This document shows positions 27,031 through 39,645 of a stretch of 64,000 bases of DNA, piece by piece. The notes under the pieces were generated by a model that was given only the letters and a program-made list of their open reading frames with translations, ran no database searches and was not told the origin of the DNA. Location of the stretch: contig NC_072806.1 in assembly GCF_028583425.1 (NCBI RefSeq), positions 32,596,001 to 32,660,000 of the forward strand. The letters run 5' to 3'. How positions within the stretch are numbered: position 1 is the stretch's first letter; every line of letters begins with the position of its first letter. Both the position numbers and the translations under genes were made by a program. The stretch comes from Eublepharis macularius. Its lineage: Eukaryota > Chordata > Lepidosauria > Squamata > Eublepharidae.

Positions 27031-27744
27031 GTCACCCACAAGGAGCTTCTCTTTTGTATACTATAAGTATTCAGAAGCTTGAACAGGCTAATTCATGCCC
27101 CCCTTCCCTTTAACTGCCTACAGCCTGCATCCAGAAGCATGTTCAGTGTTTGTCAGGCCATTTTAGTCTCCCCTCCCACTTTTGGTTAATGCACGAAGCT
27201 GTATTTTTCTGCATACCTGGTATTTCCCCATGATCGGCTCCTATCTTGTCTGTTGGGAACCCCATTGCACTCCTTTTGGGACTGATGCTTAAGAACTGTG
27301 AGACCCTCCGTAAAACTAGCTGGTGCTCACGATAAGGCTGGTTTTGAGCTACGCTTTGCTCCAAGAGGCAATCTTTTCATTTTGGGAGATACTAATGGAT
27401 GTGGGACTAGCTAAGGGAGGCAAAATAGAGAGGCAGGCATCTTCTGGCAGCAGAAGGACCTTCCTGGGTCAGTTTGCTAGCAGACACAGTGATGCCCCAA
27501 TTCTTTTCCTTTAGAAGTGTCTGTGTGACCTCTCTTAATATTGTTGTAGGTCGTTATGATCTCCCTGCAGGACTATGCAGTTTGGCCCCTGATTGTTTTT
27601 TCAGCATGCTGCCTGTTTGCTTAATAGCAGGCTACTGAAGCGTGCATGTTTGTGTGTAAGAGATATACAGTGCAAGATCCATTTTAGAATAATTACCTTG
27701 TAAGAGGAAGATTTTTCCTTTCTTTCAAGCTCCATTGATCCAAT

Positions 27745-28120
27745 GATCCTGAGCAGCGAATAAGCAGTCTTTATTTTTTTAAGGAAAATACGGTGGAGAG
27801 ATACTTGGCCACAGCCAGCGAAGTCCTTGGGTCTCTATTCACCAACAGATAGGGGACAATATTATGTTTTAGTACAGTGGAAAGTAATTTAGTTAAAATG
27901 GGGGCGATCCATAATTCACAGTAAGAGGTATGATGAGGGCATTCCAGTATCATATGGGACAAGAACTCAACCTTTTTCAAAACATTGGCAAAATGTAAAT
28001 TGCAATATCTCCCATAGAGGACTGCTGAGGGGGCAGCATTCATACATTCGAGCATGAATGCTCTACAATAACGAGGAGCTATTAGGTGTTTAATGTAGGT
28101 TGGAATGGTTGGAAGTGGAA
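27745..28120 (-). mobile_element. Non-LTR LINE, 3' part (C-terminal coding region)
   Basis: Minus-strand reading includes YGRYCNLHFANVLKKVEFLS then HMILECPHHTSYCELW, the cysteine/histidine C-terminal region of a LINE ORF2. It is the continuation of 28989-30195, split by the AT-rich element between them. The frame is broken. The clade (CR1-, L2- or R4-like) is not resolved. Confidence 0.7.
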
Positions 28121-28980
28121 CAGGGTGGATTTGATTTAAATCAAACTGATTTTAATCATGATTTAAATCACGATTTAAATCACTAGTCAGTAAGGCTTGA
28201 TTTAAATCATAGTTTTCTACATAAAGACTAATTCTTGCTGGTATAACTTTAATATGCAAGTAGATGAAGATTTTTAGAATAACAACTTTTCATATTAGTT
28301 TTACAGTTGTATAAAATATTGATTTTAATACTATTAGAAACACATTATAGTTAATTTATTGTGAGATGAATTATCCCCAGTTTAGTTTAATCATTCATAT
28401 TTGGACAACTTTTCTGTTGTACTTTATTGGAAGGAGAAAAATAATCATTACCTTAATAATACCAATTTAAATTGTTTTATTTATTCAACTGAAACAATAA
28501 CATTACAGCATATGTTATTTGCTGTAGAACAATAGGATTAAGGTCTTTTTCTCAACTCTGTTCATGTTACAGCATTTTTGCTGTGAAGAAGAGGCATGTG
28601 ATCTCTGCTGAGCTGACACAAATTCAGTTTTGAGAACTGCAAAACCAAGCATCTGTGATAATGTCTCGTAGGCAGAGAAACTGCCCAATAATCTTACAAA
28701 AACCTCTGGAAGAGCATGACATTGTGAATGGATTAATGGAATTTATTTACCAAAAAAATTAAACATATACAGCCTTATTCTACATAATTAAAAACTAATC
28801 TTTATTTCATGATGGAATAACCTTTGGATGGTAATATATTTTCCTCAAAAAAGCATTTTATTTTAAAAAATCTAATTTAAATTTAAAAAATCCTATTTAG
28901 ATCAAAAAAATCCGATTTAAATCAAAAAAATCTGATTTTTTTGATTTTTTAAAAAAAATCATTGATTTTTATGCACCCTG
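28121..28980. mobile_element. AT-rich hAT-like non-autonomous element, 860 bp
   Basis: Starts cagggtggatttgatttaaa and ends atttttatgcaccctg, with short terminal inverted repeats (CAGGGTG / CACCCTG) and a perfect 8-bp duplication aagtggaa (28113-28120, 28981-28988). Both ends carry arrays of gatttaaatca / aaaaaatc(t/c)gattt subterminal repeats. There is no ORF. It lies inside a LINE, so it is younger than that LINE. Confidence 0.85.
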
Positions 28981-28988
28981 AAGTGGAA

Positions 28989-30195
28989 GGATGTCAAAGA
29001 ACTTAGCGGAGCATACTCTCTGAGCTTGTATTACTGAGCTAATCTAGGTCTTTTATGTGTTTCTTGATAGCTAGAAAAGATTCGCTTTTCTCAGGTCTGC
29101 GTATAGCATCCTTTGCTAGGCTGAGACTAGACTTTCTTGTCTATTTCTTTCATCCAGCGGGACTAGAATTGATCTTGATTTAGCTCATAGAGCAGACCAT
29201 CATTCTTAGTGGAGAAAAAGACCTTTATCCTGTGTTTAAATGCATGCAGCCACGCTTTGGCTTCGATAGAGCCCTGGCCCAATTCTAATCTTAAAGCTAT
29301 CCCGGGTATACATTTTGGGGTTCCTATAATACATCGCCGGAAATGGCAAAGTGGGTCATCTTGGTTCTCATTTACTCGGAGGATCCATATTGAAGTCCCA
29401 TAAAGGAGCTGTGGAATGATTTTCATGGGTGAAAACATGCAAACCCTCTGGGATATATTTGCCTCCCTTAGAGAAGAAGAAGTGCTTGGTCGCTGACACA
29501 GAAGTTTTGATTTTATTTATTGCAAATTTAAAGTGGGATTGCCAGTTGAGATGAGGATCCAAAACCACACCCAGGTATGGAAGTTTAAAGCCTTGATCTA
29601 ATTGAATACGGCCAATTCTCCAGACCGAGGGGGTAATTCTCTTGGCTTTAAAGAAGACCATAACTTTTAATTTTTGAACCTTTAATAGTTCTTCACATTT
29701 AGGAGTCTTCTCAATCCAACCTGAGTGTAGGACATAAGGATGGCATCATCCACATAGAGGAGTAAAGTTTGCCCCTTTGAAGATAAATACGGAGGGTGAA
29801 ATTCTGCTGAAAAGAGTGCAGTTGCATTCAGACACAGATTGAGCAGAAGGGGTGCTAAGAGGCAGCCTTGCTTCACTCCTCTCTCAAGGCGAAAGCACTT
29901 TGTGAGTTCTCCCTTTTTTCCACAGCGGATTTGAGCCACACAAGAAGAATAGAGATTTTTTTATTAGCCGGTGTAATCTTTTATCAATTAAGATAGGCCC
30001 CGATTTTTTCCCTTGCTCTTGGATATGGTGTCAAAAGCTCTCTTAAGTTGTGTAAGAGAAAAACGTTGCATTTCAGTGATAGTAGCAGTGTTAAGTATGA
30101 ATGAGTTGAGAGGCATGTTCTGAGCTTTGTGTTTATTATGTCAGAGTCTGCCCAGAGGCTTGCTTCTCTGTGGCTTACTCCGAGGCTCCACATTT
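28989..30195 (-). mobile_element. Non-LTR LINE, reverse transcriptase region, decayed
   Basis: Minus-strand pieces show RT motifs: LERGVKQGCLLAPLLLNLCL and LLLYVDDAILMSYTQVGLRR (YVDD variant of the YADD box), then LPYLGVVLDPHLNWQSHFKF and LLYGTSIWI. Together with 27745-28120 it makes about 1.6 kb of a 5'-truncated LINE. There are several frame breaks. Confidence 0.8.
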
Positions 30196-31639
30196 ATTCG
30201 CAAGCACTTTCATCACAGCGGGGGTTTTGTGGGCGGGGGGCGGAGGTAGAATTGCTGGACATTGAGGGAGTGAAAACCAAACTGATTCAGGGCTGGTAGC
30301 TCTGCCTTGGGAGGCTCCATTCATGAGCCAAATATAACCCTTCTTGGGGACCAGGTGGTTAGTGGTGAAGAGAGGAAATAGCTATAAGTATTCAAAGTGG
30401 TGTCTCTTTTCCTTCTACCCTGGAATTCTGCTCACTTAGGCACACTCTTTTTCCCAAATCAATACTGGAAAAGTTTACTTTTGGAATGAGCACGAGTAAC
30501 CCACTCTCAGAAGGCAAACACCCTTATGTTCTGGGTGTGCCTTGTGTTTGGATGGAGAAAGACCTGAGCAGTGACTCATACAGAGACTCAACTGTGCAAT
30601 ACTCTGAGCAGGCTGCCACTGTTTTCACTTCATCTCTGCACCAGTGTTTGAAGGGTCCAGTGATGTCCAGCCCAGAGATGAATTAGAAGTACCATCTCTA
30701 GCAGATGTTAGCTGGAAGGCATGGCTGGATCAACAATACAGGATTTCTTGCGGCACTCTTTCTTGATATGTAGGGCCATGCTGGATGAGGCTTTAGATCT
30801 AACTGGAAACTGCAAAATGAAATTAAGAAATAATAAGAAGATCCTTTGGAGGATCTTCCAAAAGGTATTTATTACAGTCTCTTAAACTATGGTTGGGTGC
30901 TTTCAGGATCTTGTCGCCTTTGCTCTTTAATCCCACTTTGCAAGACGGGGAAGATCTATTTGTGCAAAGAACAAGTAGTTTTGTTTTGGCTCCCAGGACA
31001 GCAACTGACGAGACACATGGTCACTTTTCTTGCTCACTGTTCTGGAGAACCTCACTTTGTCATGCAAGGACATCTTTTCTGGGTCAGCCTGACTTTCCCT
31101 TCGAATTACTATTCTATTTTTTTCCACAGTGGCCAGATCTAGAGTGGCATTTCCCAATATGGGGGATGGGTTGTGGCAAATTGGGAGGGGTGAAGCTCGG
31201 TCTGAGAGGGGGAGGCCAGCAGCCGACCTTCCCTACCGAGTCACAGGAAGCCATCTGCTCATTTGTATGAGGCACTGTGTGGAGAGGGGAATCAGCAAAG
31301 CTTGGTGGTAGAGCGCATACCATGAGTATAGAAAGTCCCAAACCTCGGAGCCCCGACCTCTTGAAGATCTTGGTTATGAGAACTGGTGAAGAGCTTTCTG
31401 AGACTATGGAGAGGCACTTCTAGATGGAGTAGCTCATACTAGGCTAGAGGGTCCAGATGGCATTCTTTGTCAAAATGTGTGGAGGTGGTGATTGCCATAT
31501 GTCACTTGAAAAGGAGACTGGCCATATTGATGGAGGAAAGATCTACCAAGGGATATTATCCTTGGTGGTAAAATGGAAACTCCAGTTTCAGAGGCAGTAT
31601 ACCATTACGTGTTAGTTGGTAGGAAGGGCCAATATTATC

Positions 31640-31930
31640 ATCCTCCTCTTCGCTCATAGCACACTTTTCTCACTGAGGCTCAAGGCAAATTAGAAAATAT
31701 GCAAAACCATTCAACCAAGATCTCTATTAGACAAAACAGTACAGTGGGGCTAGGAGCGAAGAACAGGGAAACTACAGCGAAGAACAGGAAAACTACAAGC
31801 AAACTTAGCGATTTTTTTGGAAGCCTCTGGCTGGCCCTTCTGGAAAACAGAATTCTGGATTCAGTGGCTGTTTGGTCTGATCCACAGGATGTTCTTAACA
31901 GTATGGCATGAGAGATTAGGGAATCTGATT
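31640..31930. repeat. Dispersed repeat, same family as 18424-18895
   Basis: Shares cacttttctcactgaggctc ... aaggcaaattag and then agtacagtggggctagga with the copy at 55182-55600. A short local duplication (gcgaagaacagg twice) lies inside. Confidence 0.5.
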
Positions 31931-34104
31931 TCTAACTCTGGGGGACAGGCAGCTCTAAGAACTTAAGAGTTCTGCTGGATCATGGCCCCCGAGGTCTGTG
32001 TTGTCCAGCCTTGTGTTCCCAGAGTCACACTTCCGCCAAAGTGGCACAAACATGATTGTATAAATAAACCCACAAGTTGACTTTCTCTTCCTGACCTCAT
32101 TTGTCTTCTCTGGGCATAGAGCTGGATTGCGTGTCCCCAGCCCCACCCACAGAGCTGCCAAGTTCATCCTTGCAAAAAGTAGGACAGTTTGCTTGGCCCA
32201 AATTGATAGGTGGCGTTGAGGAGAGAATGTGGCCTGTTGCGCAACTGATGGTGTGACACCCACCCTCATGTTGCTGGCTGTTCCAGTTCAGTTGCAACAC
32301 CAGCAAAGAAAGGAACGGAGTGTGTGGGGAGGGTGTTGATGTCAGCATTGGCGAAAGAAGAGCCCGGGCTGCTTTGGCAATGTGCTAGGGATTGCTTGTG
32401 TGTCTTCAATTTCGTGCCATAAAGTAATACTATCTTTACACTACTGGGAAATTGCTGGCAGTTGGGAGTCCTGACCGAGGCTCGTGGGGTGGGAGGACAA
32501 GATTAATTAGATGCGTGCTGCATGGACAGCTAAACCTCTTTGGCATTTGATCTTAGGGTGAGACCACCCACCTGTTGTCCCAGAAGGTCGCTTAAGGACG
32601 TACAACTTGCCCAGCAAAATTTCCAAGAGTTATTTGGCTAGGTTTTTAGGGCACTTAAAGCTTGCGTTCTTTGGAGAGAGCTGGCACCAGCTTTATTTGC
32701 AATGGCTCCTGAGCAAGAGTAATTGTAGCTCTGCTGCTCTGGGTCCGCATTATTGTGAAATTCCTTGGAAGGGAGAGAGAGGGAAGCCCATAATGGCTTT
32801 TGGCTTGTCGAGCCCTGCTGAAAAGAACTTGTCACCTGCGCTGAGTGGAAATTACACCTGGATGACCAGAAAGAGGATATTTACAAAGAAAATAGCTCTC
32901 TTGATAATGTTTAGGTAATTAATGACAAACATGGAACAATGCAAGGGAATTAGCTTATATGCAGGTTGGTTTTACGTTGTTGATAATTTATGCATACATA
33001 CAAAAATACAGAGGAACCTAGCAGTTGGAGGGCAGGGTGAAAAGAGAGGCAATGGCTTGTGAAATGAGAATATACCTAGGATCAGGAGCAGTTCTGTTAA
33101 GTTACTCTGACTTGTGAGTAACAGGGTGTTTGCGATTCACTCTAGGTCACTCCTTTGGTCGGGGCTGGTTAGTGGCACCTGTGCCAGACAACCAAGTGGG
33201 CAGCCTTTGGATCCTGAGTTCAAGTATTGCTCCAGGCTCAGAGTCTTACAGGTGTGTACCCCAGGCAACCCCCTCACTTTGCTTAATTTTTCTCGGTTTC
33301 TCTGTCACTAAAAATCCCAGAAGTAGAGTGGGTATACTTCGTGATGTAATATTTAGGGTTTGGCAGGGTCTGGGAAGAAAACTGAAACGTAAGCAATGAT
33401 TTCTTATCAGACCCAAGCATTCTCTTAACACTTCAGTAATATAAAATGTTAGCTTCCCTTTGCAGAGAAAACCATACTATATGGGATGTGTTTGTAATTA
33501 TTGCTTGAATAAAAGCAATAGTTTCAAACGTGCCTAGTACTATAGATGGTTCTGACGGCTGTTGCATTTAAAGGTACCAAAGAATATCTTGTTGACAGTG
33601 GAAGGGTGGGCATGTCTTCCCCCCTGTTGGCCCATCATATGCACCCACCAAGGTATACCCAAGTCCTTGGAAGAGAATTGCACCCTCTTCCTCAGGAGAG
33701 CGGAACTTGGGTTTCCATATGGGCCTGTCCCTCCCTCCCTCCCAAAGGCAGCCCTGCAAACTGTAAAGGATTGACCCCTCTCTAACCTGCTAACACAAGC
33801 GCTTGTTCTTGGGGCCTTCCCTCCATCTGTGTCAGGGCAGTTTTAAATGTGGTATGTGATACTCTTTGTGCTGGGGGTTTATTCAAATGCAAAAAGCATG
33901 TGTGTTCTACTTAAAGTAGCTGTTTGGATTGTGGCTAGTACATTATCATCCTCCACTCTTTTTTTTTAGAGGGGAAAAATTCAAACACTCTTGTAATGCA
34001 GTGAGTGATGTTTGGCTGTTCAGGTTTTGTCATGACATTTTATTCTCCAGTAGAATGTTGTCATCCTAGATGGGCTACAGGGCTTGCACTTATATGGGAG
34101 TAAG

Positions 34105-34165
34105 CCCCATTGAATTTACTGGGGCTTGCCTCTGAGTAAACATACATAGGCTCTGGCAGTGAGCT
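34105..34165 (+). repeat. Short dispersed repeat fragment
   Basis: gggagtaagccccattgaat ... cctctgagtaaacatacata is a piece found thousands of times in squamate genomes. Its class is not resolved here. Confidence 0.5.
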
Positions 34166-34344
34166 TTCATCATATCTACAGGAAAACTAGCTATCCTAAA
34201 CTCATATTTATTTTCATAATATCTTGGCTGATTTGAGTGGGTAATATATCCTTGAAAAAGCTGGCATCGCTGGAGTTCATTTCTCTAATCAGTCTCTGAA
34301 AGCGCAGTAATTTCTGACAAAACTTTCACCCTGAGCTTCATGGA

Positions 34345-34367
34345 CCAGTTTTGTGTAATGGTTAGAG
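34345..34367 (+). repeat. tRNA-derived SINE, head fragment
   Basis: ccagttttgtgtaatggttagag is the SINE head. The rest continues at 34904 after the inserted hAT element. Confidence 0.6.
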
Positions 34368-34903
34368 CAGTGGTCCTTAGTGGCTTGGGATCCACAAGTG
34401 GCTCTTTGAAATGCCACGTGGCTCTTCTGAGCACAGTTCCCCCATGGAATCCACCCCGTGTTTCAGGAAAGTGAGCAGTTTCTTTAGAAAGGGGAATAAT
34501 TTCATCTTTACCATCACAATTTCATCATAAGGGCCCAAGATAAAACTGTTTAATTTTTAAAATGCAATAGAACTTGCCCCTGACAACAGTATCAGGTTAG
34601 TACAGAGGTTCTGTGTTTGTGCCTGGATTAACACATGAGGGTGAACGAGGTGGCGGAATGGGATAGACCGCTGTTGAACATTTGCATGTGCAACAAAGCT
34701 CCCAGTATTGGGGAAAGACCACCCTAGATGTTCAGAGGCACTCTGGTATATATTAGGATATATAAAAGGATATATTATAAAAGGATATATTATTGTTCAT
34801 GCATGTTTGAGGTGATGCACAGGGCATACAATAGTCATGTAGCTGTGTGGTTGATGAGATTTTCAAATGTGGCTCTCAGCAATCCACAGTGCGAGCACCA
34901 CTG
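34368..34903. mobile_element. hAT (Charlie-like) element remnant, 536 bp
   Basis: Begins cagtggtccttagtggcttg and ends gcgagcaccactg, terminal inverted repeats of the CAGTGGT type, with an 8-bp duplication ggttagag / ggttaggg (one mismatch). It splits a SINE into two halves. No transposase remains. Confidence 0.75.
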
Positions 34904-35010
34904 GGTTAGGGTATCCTTGTGTCAGGGAGAGCCAGGTTCAAGATCCCACTCTGCCATAAAGCTGGGGCAGTCGCTTTCCCTTGACCTAACCTACCTTTAT
35001 TGTGAGAATA
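34904..35010 (+). repeat. tRNA-derived SINE, body fragment
   Basis: Continuation of 34345-34367: gagagccaggttcaagatcc (B box) then ctgccataaagctggg and gagaataaaatggagatagg. Confidence 0.6.
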
Positions 35011-35062
35011 AAATGGAGATAGGGAGAAACATGCATCCTGCCCCTAGACATAAAAAATTCAG

Positions 35063-35140
35063 TATTTATTTATTTTTTATTTTTTTATTTTACTGTATCA
35101 TATTTGTATTCCGCCCTCCCCGCAAGCAGGCTCAGGGCAG
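35063..35140 (-). mobile_element. CR1-type LINE tail, inverted
   Basis: On the minus strand, ctgagcctgcttgcggggag then a tail of ataaataaata type. Complement of the 17170 and 62610 tails. Confidence 0.55.
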
Positions 35141-35439
35141 ATGCCTGTCTTGTCAGCAAAAGAATTTAGGCAGCTTTTTGACCGAGTTGTATCCAGTTCC
35201 TGGATCAATCTAGTGGTTTACAGTCAATAAGGCTAGTAGCTTACAGTAAAGATGGTAGAATGTTGACGTATAGAGACAGCAGGCACGGCATACCTCTCCG
35301 AATTTCAGTATCTCCGCTTTAGGCAGTAGCTTTGAGATTATAATCCACAAACCAGAAAAACAATTTAAATAATTGTCCACTCTATATGCATGCATACTGA
35401 TCAGAGTCCATTAATTTACAGATGGGGGAAAATATTATA

Positions 35440-36140
35440 GACTAATATTGCTGAGGAAGAATGGCTCTCTCTGCATGAGGAAATCAAGAAATGCCATTTG
35501 AACATAAACATAAGAGAATATGTTAAAGATAATGTGAAGATGGTATCTAACACTGGACAGGATTGTAAAAATGGGAAATCTTTCAAGGATGCTGGAGCTG
35601 TAAACATGTAGATGGTTCTCTCTTACACTTAGTGGTCCTGATGTCCTGTTGCAAAAGCATATTGGCAAGAGGTCTTTAAGATACTAAGAGACGTGTTAAG
35701 GACGAAACTACCAAATGATCCAAAACATCCCTTAGTAGGGCCTATTTTCAGACAGTGGAAGCCAGAAACAAAGGAATTAGTGAAGAATTCACTAGTAGCA
35801 TCTAGATTGATGCTGGTGTAGTACTGAAAAAAACATACAAATGAGTATTTGAATTTGTCACGCCTGGTTTACCCTATTGATGAATAAAAGAACCGTAATT
35901 AAACTGTGGGATGGGCAGAGGTAATATGCAGGAAGATATTCTTAACATTTGATAGCTGTCTATGGTATATTGGAATAAAATTAAGCCAGAGGAAAATGTG
36001 AGAAGAAATTCTGAAGTGTATATGATAAGAATATGGTGTAGTATTTTTCTGGGTACTGTCAGGTCATATAGATTTTGGTGAGATGTAGAATATGTCAGGA
36101 TAGGTATTGACTGTATAAATAAAAACAGCCATTGAGGGGG
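35440..36140 (+). mobile_element. Old L1-like LINE fragment (ORF2 C-terminus)
   Basis: Broken + strand frames resemble the L1 ORF2 C-terminal part: an SRLMLV and KKTYK pair near 35800-35835, followed by further L1-like words. Heavily decayed, with no clear ends. Confidence 0.5.
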
Positions 36141-36553
36141 AGAAGGAACTAATGGATAAATTTTCAGAAGATAGAAGCCTTCCTTAATCGAGACAAGATT
36201 CTTGACTCAGTTCACAGGGTCCATCCTTGATGCTTTGTGTTCCTTCGCAAACATTGCTCAGTTCCTTTCACTTTACATGGAAGACAGGAGAGAGAGAGAA
36301 AGAAAGCATGCATGCTCGGGGTGGGAGGACGGGGTGTGTGTGCCAAGAATATCGTTCCTGGAAATATCTTTTCTGCAGAAAGTGAAGGAGAGAGGCTGGT
36401 GTATCCAAAGTTTTCTCCCACCATGTTGCAAGAGCTGCTATGCTCGGCAGACTCCCAGGTCAGCAGAGAACAGAGGTACTGACATACTGGAGTTATAATA
36501 CAAAAACCACATCCAAGAAGAGTGTAAAAAAGATAGAAGGTATAAAGCAATGG

Positions 36554-37400
36554 TATATTGTCGAAGGCTTTCACGGCCGGAGAACAATGGTTGTTGTGGA
36601 TTTTCCAGGCTGTATAGCCGTGGTCTTTTCGCCAGCAGCTGTGACTGTCATCTTCAGAGGCGTAGCACCAAAAGACAGAGATCTCTCAGTGTCACAGTGT
36701 GGAGAAGATGTTGGCAGGTAATTTATATCTACTCAGGAAGGTGGGTTTGGGCTGAGTCATCCTGTAAGAGTGTCCCAGGGTGTGGAATGCTAATGGCGGG
36801 AGGCTTCACTGTATCCTGAGGAGGTTCTTTTGCATATGGATTGGTACTTGATCTGCTAATCTTCTCTGCAGGGCTATTGTAGGATGTAGAGTATTTTGTT
36901 AGCCTGGTGTTTTCAGGACTGGAAACCATGCTCTATTCATTCTGAAAGTCTCTTCTTTCCTGTTGAAATTGTGCTTATGCTTATGAATTTCAATGGCTTC
37001 CCTGTGCAAAACGCGATGGTTTGTGTGTTTTACAGTGCCTTTTTAACACTCCTTTTGCTTGTGGCTTTTGCATTATGCTTCCAGAACAAGAGTACTTGTG
37101 TTGTGGAAGTTGGTCTCCTCTTTTTATTTCAGACTCCCAGGTTAGACCAAATGTGCAAAGACTGTAACGTGTGCATGTTCTTCTCTAGCACAATCCCTTG
37201 AATGTCTGGTAATCAAGCCCAAAGCACTAGCAATGTTACTTCCCACCAAAAAGTTTCAAAGTGGCTACCCCACTTTTGGACTTGTGTGTCCTTTGCTACT
37301 GAAGTAACTGGCTTGGAGTGTTCTCTGTCAAAGTGGAGTGCCTTGATGAGATGTCCTAATTCCTGTTCTATTTTTCTTCCTAATTGAATTTTTCCTTTTG
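36554..37400 (-). mobile_element. Penelope-like retroelement, 3' part
   Basis: The low-coordinate end (tattgtcgaaggctttcacg ... ctgtatagccgtggtc) is the common 3' end of this family. On the minus strand the rest codes for broken C-terminal Penelope-like protein: words such as SSPENTRLTKYSTSYNSPAE, and an HKHKHNF-type stretch typical of the end of the GIY-YIG part. 16872-17145 is a shorter copy. There are several stops and frame breaks. Confidence 0.65.
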
Positions 37401-39559
37401 GGTGTTCACGGAGCTAAAAATATCTCAAGTTACTCTTTTTTTTTATTCCCTCTCTTGCCACCTAATCACTTATTAAGAAACCTCTTTTTGTAACCTTGAA
37501 AAACTGAATGTTCTGTATCACACCCTGGGCAAGAGATTCTGCATCTCTGTGGATCTGATAGAATACTGAATATCTGCACGGATTAGGCAGTGGACTGTCT
37601 TGAGAAGTTTAAAACCTGGGAGATCAAAGCAGCAAAGAGGTATATGAACACTTACTTGGGAAACTTGATCAGTTGTTCTTGTTTCCTTAAAGCTGGTAAA
37701 CCCATGCATAGTGATTTATGTCTGCTTATTTAATTTGTTTGGGGAAGGAGAGGAAAATTCCCAGCCAAGCTCCTAAAAATTTAACTTTGATGCCTAGAAA
37801 TTGCAGTGCGCCCCTGCCTTCCGAACATTTGAAATGTGTCACTGGGCTTGTTTTGGTAGGGGGCAGGAAGAGAGGGCGCACTGTTTAAATCACAGGAATT
37901 TTCCATGTATCCTTTTATTAGCATGGGAGACTTGTTTAAAGGTGACTTCAGTGAACAAACAGTTCAGTTGCCTAGTCAGTCCTGGGTTAAGTTACTGGTG
38001 TGTTTCAGGTGGCAAACTTAGCCGAGGTTCCTCGATTGGGAAGTCAGGAGGAGTGGACAAGATTCCCTCAAAGACTGCCAGGATGTTGTTATTGATGTTC
38101 CCTTGCAATGCATAGCGGTGTGTGTCTGTGTCTTTGTGTGTGTGTGTGTTGAAAGTCTTCTAGAGGCAGTGTTGGAGCTACGCAGGCTTGTGGTTGAACT
38201 GTGTAGCTCCAACATGTGCCTTACAACTAGGGTTGGTACGGTGGTCAGTTAACTGCTCAGATATTGTCAGTGGTCCACTTACTGTCTGATCCTAGTCAAA
38301 TAATCCCTTAAGCCAAGAATGTCATTCTGTGGGTAGCAGCTTGCCTTTTGTATTTCATGATGGTGTTACTTGTTAGCAAGCGTGAAGGTGGTTTGCCCCT
38401 GGACCCCCCGGTAGACAAGAGCAAAGCAAACCGAACTGCAGAGCAAAGCTTCTCCCACCTAGCCATCTACTGTAATTGCAGGCAGCCCTACACAGCCATT
38501 TTAAAAAAATAGGAGCTGGTACTTTGCTTTATTTTTATTCTAATTCTGTTGTTGGTAAAAGTTTTTTGGCTGTTGGTTGACCCTGGTGTTCCAGGCTAAA
38601 AGAGAAGAACTGTGCAGTGTTCATATCTGTAGAAACCTGAATGCGCATAGTCTAAAGGTATAATCGTTCTTAAACATTGTTAAGGTTGCTTTCATTATTT
38701 CCCAAGAAGGTGTTAGCTTGAAACATAGATTTGTTAATTAAGTATCCAGCCGGTTGATTGCTAGAATCCTTTTTTTTGTTTGAAATAAAGTTAATGTTTC
38801 TAAAATGTTTGGTTAATCAACTAAATATATATTTGGCAGGTCAAATGGCCAATTCTTTCTAGAAGAATAGTGGTTTCCAACTGGTGGTTCTGTTTGATTT
38901 AAGGTAGGCCACTCCACTGAGGCCACTGCTCTCCATATAAGTCCTCAGCATTTTTGAAGAAAAGCTGATACGGGATGATAGAATGGAAGAAAGAATGAAA
39001 GAGAGGGAGGGAGTAGAGGCTATATCCTGTGTCAGGAGTCAACAGCCTTTCATAATTAAAGCCAAGCTACTTCAGAATTCAAAGCAAGAGGTCAACAATT
39101 GTCACTGAAGGAAGCTCACTTGCACAACTGCAAACATGCAATGTAATATTAGTGATAATTGACATGTGGATTAAGAATGCATAAAGTTTCAGCTGCTCAA
39201 AGGCTGGCTGTTGTGAATCCACACAGGAGCATCTTGCACAATTGTTTTAGTGTACTGGCATTAATTCTTGCACTTGGATTACTGGCCGCTATTTTCCTCT
39301 CTTTCCGTATAGCGACTCCCAGAAGCTCTTTAGCCCCATAAAACTCTTTTTCCTAGCATTCCTTTCACATACTGGTTATTCTAGCATCCTCCCACCAATA
39401 TCCATTAATTTAAAGATTTAGTAGCTTCTCCCATTCAGTCATTTGCACCTCCCTGAGATGAGACAAGCAAAAAAAGGAGCTCAAGAGCCAGAGTGCCCAG
39501 TCCTCTTTCAGTGCCAATCCAATACGCGCGCATGTGCGCACTAAAGCACTTAGCAAGCT

Positions 39560-39645
39560 TGCTTGGCAGAGTGGGGATTCAAACCCGATCCTCGCAGATT
39601 GTAGCCTGACACTCTAACCACTACACAATACTGCCATTCGAACAG
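39560..39645 (-). repeat. tRNA-derived SINE fragment, inverted
   Basis: cttggcagagtggggattca, aacccgatcctc and cactctaaccactacacaat are the complement of a SINE head with A and B boxes. Confidence 0.6.
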
